Notes: generated by a model not told the origin, from the sequence alone. A stretch of 8,388 nt of DNA from CAZWUZ01 sp964637655 [NCBI: uncultured bacterium] (GCA_964637655.1 CAZWUZ010000178.1:1-8388); one strand, 5' to 3'. Shown: positions 1 to 5,047, numbered from the stretch's first letter. A program made the numbers and translations.

Positions 1-236
1 AGCGCGCCGCAGCGCTGCGGATGGCTCACAACGAACCGCAGGAACGGCAGGATGACGCCTGCGGTTTTGCCTTTGCCCTTGCCACCCGATACCAAAGTGT
101 TGAGATACAGGTCTTCCCCGACCAACGAGTACACCCGCCCGCCGCCCGCACCGCGCCCCACGGGAAACTCCATCGCAACATCAGGATGTCGGTCTCGGCC
201 ATAAGACATCGGGACGCGGCCGTCGCGCAGTGTCAT
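1..236 (-). CDS. VirD4/TraG-like coupling ATPase, N-terminal part (cut by window edge)
   Basis: About 78 codons are visible, starting at the ATG at 236-234 and running off the left edge. The residues LVSGGKGKGKTAG, at about 52-64, form a Walker A P-loop (GGKGKGKT), followed by VILPFLRFVVSHP. A P-loop followed by a 'gv.lP.l' strand is typical of VirD4/TraG/TraD-type coupling proteins, the hexameric membrane ATPases that bring relaxase-bound DNA to a type IV secretion channel. No membrane segment is seen before the P-loop, whereas classical VirD4 has two, so this could be a soluble coupling-like or FtsK/HerA-like ATPase. The start overlaps the stop of the sigma-like gene (ATGA at 236-233), which implies translational coupling. 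The Walker B and C-terminal regions lie outside the window, so the family assignment rests on one motif and on context. Confidence 0.65.
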   Translation of the reverse strand, partial: MTLRDGRVPMSYGRDRHPDVAMEFPVGRGAGGGRVYSLVGEDLYLNTLVSGGKGKGKTAGVILPFLRFVVSHPQRCGA

Positions 237-1048
237 CGTGCCACCCCCTCACGAACGCGTGCCTGCCGCTCACGCCGCGCGTACAACTCGATAAAGCACT
301 CCGGGCGTTCTGCCACGCCAACGAGGCCGACCTGACCCAGGCGCCGGCTGAGTTCCGCGCGCACCTGCGCCGCGGCTGCACGCGAGTGACTCCACACGCG
401 TGAGTAGTGCAAGCCGACACGCTTCGCGGCGGCGCGTGAAGTGCGCCCATTGATATACAGCTCGACAAAGCTCTTCTGCTGTCGCGCCGGCAGCTTGCTG
501 ACCGCCTCACGCAGTACATCGACGACAAGCGCCAGTTCGGCATCATCATGGGGATCGTGTGCGTCCGGATTAGCGATTACAGACTCGATTGGCGACGCGG
601 CCGGCGCCTCATCATCGCCCACGCCGAGTTCGCAGTCGAGAGATTCCCGGCTTGCTTTCAACCGCTCTCGGCGCAGCCAGTGCAGCAGGTAGCCGTTGCA
701 CAACGAGCCCACGTAAGTAGACACACTTGCGCCGTGCCGGCAGTCGTAACCACCAGCAAGTAGCCGCTCCGCCGCGCGCGTCGCCACCTCGCGAGTCGCC
801 TCGCGGATTCGTTCCGTGCGTTCACCGTGTTTGTCGCCCCCGTGGTAGATGCGCGCGCGAACCACCCACTCTGCGATCTGTTCGATTCGCTTCATCAATT
901 CGGCCCCGGCGCGGACATCGCCGAGGTGCACCCATCTCACTTCAAGAGATTCGCTGTTGAACGATGGATAATCCGGGCAGGTATAGAGGTCGTCGGAGCC
1001 TGCAAGGGCGAATTCGGCATCCTCGAGCGATCCGGATCGATGACCCAT
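233..1048 (-). CDS. Sigma-70-like regulatory protein (region 2-like and region 4-like segments)
   Basis: The protein has 271 residues. Residues 105-130 (HGASVSTYVGSLCNGYLLHW then LRRER) resemble the end of sigma region 2 (the 'fstyl..ir..l..yLR..rr' pattern). Residues 138-172 are an acidic linker. Residues 174-237 resemble sigma region 4: LPARQQKSFVELYINGRTSR, then a helix-turn-helix AAAKRVGLHYSRVWSHSRAA. Family members bind core RNA polymerase and promoter DNA. This one is diverged: the first 75 residues match nothing I recognise, and the region 2.1/2.2 core-binding part is not clear, so it may be a sigma-like activator rather than a working sigma factor. The start at 1048 is set by AAGGAGGG at 1060-1053, five bases upstream. 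The stop overlaps the ATG of the coupling-ATPase gene, so the two are probably made together. Confidence 0.75.
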   Translation of the reverse strand: MGHRSGSLEDAEFALAGSDDLYTCPDYPSFNSESLEVRWVHLGDVRAGAELMKRIEQIAEWVVRARIYHGGDKHGERTERIREATREVATRAAERLLAGGYDCRHGASVSTYVGSLCNGYLLHWLRRERLKASRESLDCELGVGDDEAPAASPIESVIANPDAHDPHDDAELALVVDVLREAVSKLPARQQKSFVELYINGRTSRAAAKRVGLHYSRVWSHSRAAAAQVRAELSRRLGQVGLVGVAERPECFIELYARRERQARVREGVAR

Positions 1049-1052
1049 ATGA

Positions 1053-1081
1053 CCCTCCTTATGCGTGCGACTACACGCATA
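1053..1081 (-). promoter_or_regulatory. Hairpin abutting the ribosome-binding site of the sigma-like gene
   Basis: TATGCGTG (1060-1067) and CACGCATA (1074-1081) form a perfect 8-bp inverted repeat with a 6-base loop. On the minus-strand mRNA the hairpin ends exactly where AAGGAGGG (1060-1053) begins. It may regulate ribosome access, stabilise the 5' end or bind a protein. The same arrangement is seen before two other genes in this window. Confidence 0.55.
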
Positions 1082-1189
1082 GCAGCTACATGATACGTAT
1101 TAGTAAGTCGCTGCTGGTTGGGATCCTATCAGGTTTCGCCCATGATTCCGGATACCACCGACGGGGGTCGTCGCCGCCTGCGTAATTGG
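1082..1189 (-). other. Structured leader region between promoter and sigma-like gene
   Basis: No gene is seen here. The stretch holds several inverted repeats: CGACG/CGTCG at 1159-1163 and 1169-1173; AGCAGC/GCTGCT at 1081-1086 and 1110-1115; and an 8-bp palindrome ATACGTAT at 1093-1100 close to the centre of the AGCAGC pair. These could be leader RNA folds or an operator. No known riboswitch class was recognised. Confidence 0.35.
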
Positions 1190-1218
1190 ATTATACCACG
1201 GTTTATCGAGTTTGTCGC
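1190..1218 (-). promoter_or_regulatory. Probable sigma70-type promoter for the sigma-like gene
   Basis: On the minus strand, GCGACA (1218-1213) serves as -35 (4 of 6 to TTGACA). It is followed by a 17-base spacer and a perfect TATAAT (1195-1190) as -10. Transcription would start near 1183, leaving a leader of about 135 bases. The promoter lies across the 3' end of the metallophosphoesterase gene, so the sigma-like gene could be expressed apart from the genes upstream. The call rests on consensus match only. Confidence 0.55.
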
Positions 1219-1814
1219 GGGGAATTTATGTGATTTTCGATACAGTCAGTCGATTTCAGCGCTACCTCGATTTGGTCACCGTCGATGGTCACTGATGCAT
1301 ACTGCCCGCGTTCTCCCCAACCAGGGTTGATGCTGTGACATCCATCTATTACGAGATGCTCTAGACGATGGTTATGGCCGAACAGCACTGCACGGATCCC
1401 GCGCGCTGCCAGCAGACGTATTGCATCAGATTCAAGGGGTTTCGAGAGAGGCGCGGCGGCGATATAGCGCTTATCTACCATCAGGTAGTGCGATATACGG
1501 AACTGCACTTGCTCGATAGTGATAATCTGTTCGGGCTGAGCACACAGCCGTGCAAGCCATCCCATATTCTCTTCCGAGACAATATTAGGACCCATTTTCC
1601 GGTGATGACGTCGCGCCTGTTGCAGCACGATCCACTCGTGGTTGCCGGGCACGACGACGTCGAACTGGCGGGCGGCGGCGATCGACTGTGCATAGAGTTC
1701 TCGCGACTGGACAAACGCATCAAGGAAATCGCCGACATGGATCGACAGATCGTAGCCTGCGGATGGCAGGACCGCGATACCGTGGGTATCCGAAGTCAGA
1801 AATAACTTCTTCAT
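1203..1814 (-). CDS. Calcineurin-like metallophosphoesterase (YfcE/MJ0936 type)
   Basis: The protein has 203 residues. All metal-binding motifs of the calcineurin-like phosphoesterase fold are present in order: D9-x-H11 in TSDTHG, G28-D29 in HVGDFLD, G57-N58-H59-E60 in VPGNHEW, H109 in RISHY, and G146-H147-N148-H149 in LFGHNHR. The C-terminal INPGWGERG matches the 'NPGS..R' strand found in the small YfcE/MJ0936 group. Such enzymes bind two metal ions and hydrolyse phosphodiesters or phosphomonoesters; the substrate cannot be read from sequence. The start at 1814 is chosen because AAGGAGA lies just upstream and the motif SDTHG follows at the usual 8-10 residues; the frame stays open upstream, but that extension is arginine/glycine-rich and overlaps the upstream gene. 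It sits 68 bases after the RHH-like gene, probably in the same transcript. No signal peptide is seen, so it is likely cytoplasmic. Confidence 0.9.
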   Translation of the reverse strand: MKKLFLTSDTHGIAVLPSAGYDLSIHVGDFLDAFVQSRELYAQSIAAARQFDVVVPGNHEWIVLQQARRHHRKMGPNIVSEENMGWLARLCAQPEQIITIEQVQFRISHYLMVDKRYIAAAPLSKPLESDAIRLLAARGIRAVLFGHNHRLEHLVIDGCHSINPGWGERGQYASVTIDGDQIEVALKSTDCIENHINSPRQTR

Positions 1815-1882
1815 GCCGGTCTCCTTTTCCGTACTATACCGTGCCGCGCCTTGCCTGTTGCATTCGGCTTCCTTGCATCCCC

Positions 1883-2527
1883 CTACAGCAACCCCTCGCC
1901 CGTTGTCTCCCCCGGCTCTGCCGCCCCGGCCCAGGCGCCGTCTTCCTCGCTCGGAACCGCGCGCCGGGCGCACAGGCAGTCATACTGAGCCCGGACCTCG
2001 CTGGCATAGCCCTCAGGCAAGGTGTCCGTCCCCACGCCGTTTATCAGGTGCTTGAGAAGCAGGCGCAGCGAGATGCTAACGCTCTTGTTGTCGCTCACCC
2101 TAAGGGTCTGCATATCCTCAGCAAGGGCAAGCAGGTCCTGTGCCAATCGGAATCCCGGATCGGCGTCACGCCGCGCCACAACCTCGTCCCGGGTCATCCC
2201 TCGGGTGATCTCACGCAGCTGCTCCCGCGCGACGTCAAGCTGCTTGTCATGGATCGCCGCCTGATGCCTAACCCGCCAGAGGTTGCGCTCGGCACGATCC
2301 CGCTGCCGGAACAACAGTTCGCGGGCCCGGACGCCCTGCCGATGATACCTTACGTGCCGGCGGCGCTCGGCACCAAGCGAGATGCCAAGGATCGCGTCGA
2401 CAAATGATGACAGATCGGGGCAAGTTTGGCGTCCGTGCGCGGCGTAGTCTTCCTGTAGTGCGGCTAGTGTCGCGGAGCGCAGGCTGAACTGCCGCTTGAT
2501 GATGTCGTTCTTCTTTCTCCGTCCCAT
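1883..2527 (-). CDS. Protein with ribbon-helix-helix-like N-terminus and charged helical body
   Basis: The protein has 214 residues and is not recognised as a named family. Residues 5-52 fit a ribbon-helix-helix pattern: a basic strand (KKNDIIKRQFSLR), a first helix (SATLAALQEDYAAHG), a turn, and a second helix (DLSSFVDAILGISLG). Residues 55-140 are rich in Arg, Glu and Gln and probably form long helices or a coiled coil; the last 25 residues are acidic and glycine-rich. RHH proteins bind DNA as dimers and include plasmid partition, copy-control and relaxosome accessory proteins. The gene borders the repeat-rich stretch at 2528-3029, so binding there is plausible but is inference. AAGGGGGA five bases before the ATG at 2527 favours that start over an in-frame ATG at 2575. 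Confidence 0.7.
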   Translation of the reverse strand: MGRRKKNDIIKRQFSLRSATLAALQEDYAAHGRQTCPDLSSFVDAILGISLGAERRRHVRYHRQGVRARELLFRQRDRAERNLWRVRHQAAIHDKQLDVAREQLREITRGMTRDEVVARRDADPGFRLAQDLLALAEDMQTLRVSDNKSVSISLRLLLKHLINGVGTDTLPEGYASEVRAQYDCLCARRAVPSEEDGAWAGAAEPGETTGEGLL

Positions 2528-2733
2528 ATGTTCCCCCTTCAGCACGCCAAAATGACCCGCTGCAGGTATATTCATTAACTGGATAATATATGCATACCGT
2601 CACGCCAATATTCGGTGCGAATCACGTCATCCGCGCGCCCCGACCATCACGCCACTGACCCTGCCAGTCGCCCGCGCGACCGATCCCCACCACGTCCGAT
2701 CCGCCAGTTCCCCCGCGCCGCCCCCACGCGCGG

Positions 2734-2792
2734 CGACCGCCGGGTGGGTGGCAGGCGGGCGGGTGGTGATCCTTGCTGGCCCCCGGCGGTCG
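2734..2792. repeat. 11-bp inverted repeat with clustered G-runs in the loop
   Basis: CGACCGCCGGG (2734-2744) is repeated in perfect inverse as CCCGGCGGTCG (2782-2792), with 37 bases between. The start of the loop region has four GGG runs on the plus strand (2742-2744, 2746-2748, 2757-2759, 2761-2763), separated by 1, 8 and 1 bases, close to a G-quadruplex pattern. This could be a protein-binding or replication structure. Confidence 0.5.
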
Positions 2793-2813
2793 GCCCTGTT
2801 GCGGGGCTCCAGC

Positions 2814-3015
2814 GGTCCTAGTTCCTTTCCCTCTCCGTTCAGAGGCCATTTGGGGGGGTGCGAAAGGTCCTCGTTCCGTTCACCCCGCCCTCGGGTTCCC
2901 CGCCTTCCGGCCACCGGGAGCGGTCCCAGTTCCACATCCCGCGTCTTCCGGCGCCCGATTGCGGTCCTCGTTCCGCTGCCTAGCTTGGTTAGCGAGGGCA
3001 ATCGGAACAGGGACC
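2814..3015. repeat. Iteron-like repeats, consensus GGTCCynGTTCC
   Basis: Four direct copies are seen: GGTCCTAGTTCC (2814-2825), GGTCCTCGTTCC (2866-2877), GGTCCCAGTTCC (2922-2933) and GGTCCTCGTTCC (2963-2974). A fifth copy is inverted: GGAACAGGGACC at 3004-3015. Start-to-start spacings are 52, 56 and 41 bases, so they are not phased like classical iterons. No perfect full copies were noticed elsewhere in the window. They may bind the Rep or the RHH-like protein. Confidence 0.6.
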
Positions 3016-3017
3016 GC
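2961..3017. repeat. Imperfect stem-loop formed by the last direct and the inverted repeat copy
   Basis: GCGGTCCTCGTTCCG (2961-2975) pairs with CGGAACAGGGACCGC (3003-3017) at 13 of 15 positions, around a 27-base loop. It lies just downstream of the stop of the 107-residue gene. On the minus strand it is not followed by a T-run, so it is more likely a binding or nicking structure than a simple intrinsic terminator. Confidence 0.45.
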
Positions 3018-3029
3018 TTAGCTCACGTG

Positions 3030-3353
3030 TCAAACGGGAGGGGCCAACCGGACCGGCACCATTCCTGGGAGGGTGAGCTGGCGCGGATTGTTATAGCGTT
3101 CGAACTCCTGCTGTGCTCGTTTCCTCCGACGTCGTTCCCTTTGGCGTTCTGCTGCACGTTCCCGTTTGAGTCGGAGCTTTTCGTTGACACACAGCATGTG
3201 CTCGTATAACTCATCGGCCCGACACCTCCCGGGCGACGGTCCTAGGAGTGCGCACCGCGCGTCGGCCTCGGTGATGGGTGTGTCAGTAAGGATCATCGCG
3301 TCCCTATAAACCGGACAGATGCCATCGTGCGACGAGCAATAAAGCGTAGGCAT
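3030..3353 (-). CDS. Small basic protein with N-terminal cysteines, unknown function
   Basis: The protein has 107 residues and matches no family I recognise. The N-terminal half holds five cysteines (C6, C13, C34, C44, C55) and several histidines (LYCSSHDGIC at 4-13), which might bind metal, although the spacing fits no standard zinc finger. Residues 59-88 are strongly basic (KLRLKRERAAERQRERRRRK and on), probably a helix able to bind nucleic acid. The C-terminus is proline-rich (LPGMVPVRLAPPV). AAGGGGGGAA lies eight or so bases before the ATG at 3353 and overlaps the stop of the 68-residue gene, whose stop is only 14 bases upstream. The two genes are therefore probably co-transcribed and perhaps translationally coupled. 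It is the last gene before the repeat-rich stretch. Confidence 0.6.
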   Translation of the reverse strand: MPTLYCSSHDGICPVYRDAMILTDTPITEADARCALLGPSPGRCRADELYEHMLCVNEKLRLKRERAAERQRERRRRKRAQQEFERYNNPRQLTLPGMVPVRLAPPV

Positions 3354-3367
3354 GCTAGATTCCCCCC

Positions 3368-3574
3368 TTAGCTCCCGGCCCGCTCATCCGCCTCGCGGAC
3401 CGCACGAACACCGTAGCACTTGTAGCAGCCACAGCGATAGACTATCCAGTCCGCGTCTTTCTTGTCGCAGCGTTCCATGATCCCACGCTTGATTCCCTCA
3501 TTGGCGGAGTGGACGCCAATCTCATCCAGTTCCAACAGCTCCTCGTCAGTCATCTGCTTCAGCGTCTTCTTCAT
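3368..3574 (-). CDS. Small CxCxxC protein, unknown function
   Basis: The protein has 68 residues. An acidic helical N-terminus (MTDEELLELDEIG, 8-20) precedes C36 and the cluster RCGCYKC (C48, C50, C53), which together could hold one zinc ion. The size and layout fit a small zinc-ribbon-like accessory protein of a plasmid or phage, but no family is recognised. The start at 3574 is well supported by AAGGAGG at 3587-3581, six bases upstream; the frame extends upstream to 3625 only through hairpin-forming sequence. It follows the Rep gene by 78 bases on the same strand and precedes the 107-residue gene by 14 bases. Confidence 0.65.
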   Translation of the reverse strand: MKKTLKQMTDEELLELDEIGVHSANEGIKRGIMERCDKKDADWIVYRCGCYKCYGVRAVREADERAGS

Positions 3575-3587
3575 GTCCTTCCTCCTT

Positions 3588-3601
3588 CGCGCTTTTGCGC
3601 G
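3588..3601 (-). promoter_or_regulatory. Hairpin abutting the ribosome-binding site of the 68-residue gene
   Basis: CGCGC (3588-3592) and GCGCG (3597-3601) form a perfect 5-bp stem with a TTTT loop (AAAA on the minus-strand mRNA). The hairpin touches AAGGAGG (3587-3581) with no gap. Confidence 0.45.
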
Positions 3602-3609
3602 CTTTGTCG

Positions 3610-3629
3610 ACTGATGCAGTCGCATCAGT
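3610..3629. repeat. 8-bp inverted repeat between rep and the 68-residue gene
   Basis: ACTGATGC (3610-3617) and GCATCAGT (3622-3629) form a perfect stem with a 4-base loop (AGTC), 24 bases beyond the Rep stop. On the minus strand no T-run follows, so it is not a standard terminator for rep. On the plus strand it is followed by a pyrimidine-rich stretch, TTCTTCTTGATTTCTTT. Confidence 0.5.
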
Positions 3630-3652
3630 TCTTCTTGATTTCTTTACTCAAT

Positions 3653-4927
3653 CTACCGCGTCGCGATTCCTACGTACTTCAAACCGACAGGAATCTCCGA
3701 TACCACCTGCCAGTTTCCGTCGACCTGCTGCTTGATTACGATCTTGCGCGACCTCCGGTCGCGGGCGACACTGTAATCCCCGGTTACCGTACAGCGGGTC
3801 AGCTCAACGGCGATCGCCGCGCGAAGCCGGGCGGGGTAGGCTTCGTGCCTGAAGTTCGATCCGCCACTGCGACGGATTTTCGAGTTCCGCGGCCGGTGCT
3901 TCGCGGCGCGGCGAAGGTCCTTGAGCATATATGTCCTGCGGGTAATGCCTGGCTCGACGCGCTCGCCGGACGTCGTATAGCCCACGCCGACTCCCTTGAC
4001 GACGATGTCGCCGAGCGGCCAGAGCTGGTTGAGACGGGCTTCTGTAAGGACGGTCCCGTCGATGTCGAGTTTGTATGACTTTTTGCCTTCGGGTTTGGAG
4101 TGATTGGGCAGACTGCCGATTGGCGCGGCGATCAATATGTGGTAGTGGCGGGCGCAGACAAGCGCGGTGGTGGCCTCCGCGGGGGAGACTTTCCGCATCT
4201 TGACGAGCTTGTGCCAGGTGGATTTCCGGTGTTCCTGGATCGCGCGGACCCAGACGTAGCACATCTTCACTCCCGCGCGGCGGAAAGCGCGGACCATGTT
4301 GCGGCAAAACGTGGTAAATGCCTTGTCGATGTCCTTGTCCTTCAACTTCGACGACTTGATCGTGATGGTCATGAAACACTCGTGCAAATCGTGCTCATCG
4401 CGGGCGCGGGCCAACGCGTCAAGCTTGTTCTCGAGTCGGTATTCGGCTTTGAGGTGGGCGTCGAGTGGTATGAATATGTGGTTGCTAGTCTTCTCGTCCC
4501 GGAGTTGGAGGAAGAACAGTGCGTGAGGGTGCTTTTCGGCGATCTTCCGGGGCACCCTGGCCATGGGAGTCCGTTTGGTCGGCTTATACCGGCTGGTGCG
4601 GGTCGTGGTCGCCTGGGTGAGGTCATCCGTGGGGGAGGGCGGGGGAGGGGTATCGGGAGTTGTCCCGGGAGTGGGTGTCGGGGAGGAGGTCTCTGCCTGG
4701 CTCTCAGGGGTGAGTCCTGAAATATGAGAATTGGAGGACAGAGCGGGCGGAGAGGCGTCCTCAGCGGTGGCATAAATGCGGGTATGTTCATCAAATTGTC
4801 CCTGAGTGGTCCCCCCTGCAACCGAGTCAGGAATATGTGCTTCTCCCGGCCGACACGCCGAGTCTTCATCGCGCGCATGGCTCTCGTTCGCTGCACCGTT
4901 TGTATTGTTGCTACGTTTATAGTTCAT
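3653..4927 (-). CDS. HUH-type rolling-circle replication initiator (Rep) or relaxase-like protein
   Basis: The protein has 424 residues. Residues 1-120 are Ser/Thr/Pro-rich and probably disordered (PTPTPGTTPDTPPPPSPT near 83-100). The rest shows the ordered motifs of HUH nucleases: motif 1 FMTITI (185-190), motif 2 RHYHILIAAP (260-269, metal-binding H261-x-H263), a W-x-x-G strand LWPLGDI (302-308), and motif 3 RTYMLKD (331-337), where Y333 is the likely nicking tyrosine and K336 the usual lysine. Such proteins nick one strand at an origin and stay joined to the 5' end. One catalytic tyrosine fits plasmid-type Reps more than two-tyrosine phage A proteins. No helicase domain is present. The start at 4927 is set by GGAAGGAG (4943-4936), eight bases upstream; an in-frame ATG at 4978 would read through a strong hairpin. 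The exact family is unsure, and a mobilisation relaxase is an alternative. Confidence 0.75.
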   Translation of the reverse strand: MNYKRSNNTNGAANESHARDEDSACRPGEAHIPDSVAGGTTQGQFDEHTRIYATAEDASPPALSSNSHISGLTPESQAETSSPTPTPGTTPDTPPPPSPTDDLTQATTTRTSRYKPTKRTPMARVPRKIAEKHPHALFFLQLRDEKTSNHIFIPLDAHLKAEYRLENKLDALARARDEHDLHECFMTITIKSSKLKDKDIDKAFTTFCRNMVRAFRRAGVKMCYVWVRAIQEHRKSTWHKLVKMRKVSPAEATTALVCARHYHILIAAPIGSLPNHSKPEGKKSYKLDIDGTVLTEARLNQLWPLGDIVVKGVGVGYTTSGERVEPGITRRTYMLKDLRRAAKHRPRNSKIRRSGGSNFRHEAYPARLRAAIAVELTRCTVTGDYSVARDRRSRKIVIKQQVDGNWQVVSEIPVGLKYVGIATR

Positions 4928-4947
4928 TGCTTCGACTCCTTCCAAAA

Positions 4948-4976
4948 GACTGCCGCCCATATCACGGGCGGCAGTC
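4948..4976 (-). terminator. Terminator-like hairpin directly before the rep ribosome site (possible attenuator)
   Basis: GACTGCCGCCC (4948-4958) and GGGCGGCAGTC (4966-4976) form a perfect 11-bp GC-rich stem with a 7-base loop. On the minus strand it is followed by TTTT (4947-4944) and at once by the rep ribosome site GGAAGGAG (4943-4936). A strong stem plus a short U-run is terminator-like, yet it sits in the leader of rep, so premature termination or blocked translation could limit Rep, as in plasmids with attenuation control. The U-run is short, so its strength as a terminator is uncertain. Confidence 0.55.
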
Positions 4977-5014
4977 AACTCCGATTTGCCGCTCCTACTT
5001 GCACTTGCAACCCC

Positions 5015-5047
5015 GTTTCAATCGGCGCGCCAATTTGCAGGCGCGAT
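5015..5047 (-). repeat. Solitary CRISPR-repeat-like unit (type I-C-like shape)
   Basis: On the minus strand the unit reads ATCGCGCC, then TGCAAATT, then GGCGCG, then CCGATTGAAAC: 33 bases. The stem CGCGCC/GGCGCG (5040-5045 and 5026-5031) has an 8-base loop and is followed by an ATTGAAAC end. Type I-C CRISPR repeats have a very similar layout: a start like GTCGC, a GC stem, and an end like TGGATTGAAAC, about 32 bases long. Only one copy is present, so it is not an array. It lies in the rep leader, about 90 bases before the rep start. It may be a solitary repeat unit or a chance hairpin. Confidence 0.35.

Larger units (their letters stand above)
2528..3029. other. GC-rich gene-free region with repeats; candidate origin of replication or transfer
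   Basis: No open frame here has a convincing ribosome site or protein-like composition. The stretch next to the RHH-like gene (about 2565-2610) is AT-rich and contains the palindrome TATGCATA, and it could hold that gene's promoter, though no clear -35/-10 pair is visible. The rest is very GC-rich. It carries an 11-bp inverted repeat with clustered G-runs, and spaced copies of a 12-base motif ending in an imperfect stem-loop (listed separately). Lying between rep-side small genes and an RHH-like gene, it resembles an origin or oriT region. Confidence 0.45.

Noticed and set aside
1203-1973. Longer form of the metallophosphoesterase starting at 1973
   Set aside because: The added 53 residues are Arg/Gly-rich, overlap the upstream gene, and a good ribosome site precedes the ATG at 1814.
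2622-3001. Minus-strand frames of 75 and 124 codons in the same GC-rich stretch
   Set aside because: They overlap each other, lack good ribosome sites, and are Gly/Arg/Pro-rich in the way expected of GC-rich non-coding DNA with repeats.
3030-3100. QLTLPG near the end of the 107-residue protein as a sliding-clamp-binding motif
   Set aside because: The match to QLxLF lacks the final aromatic residue and lies in a proline-rich tail; too weak to support.
2748-3209. Plus-strand open frame of 153 codons across the repeat-rich region
   Set aside because: No ribosome site, low-complexity Pro/Arg/Ser composition caused by high GC, and it runs into the antisense of the 107-residue gene.
3509-4720. 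Long plus-strand frames (189 and 206 codons) opposite rep
   Set aside because: The minus strand encodes clear HUH motifs in order; the plus frames are shadows without ribosome sites or known motifs.
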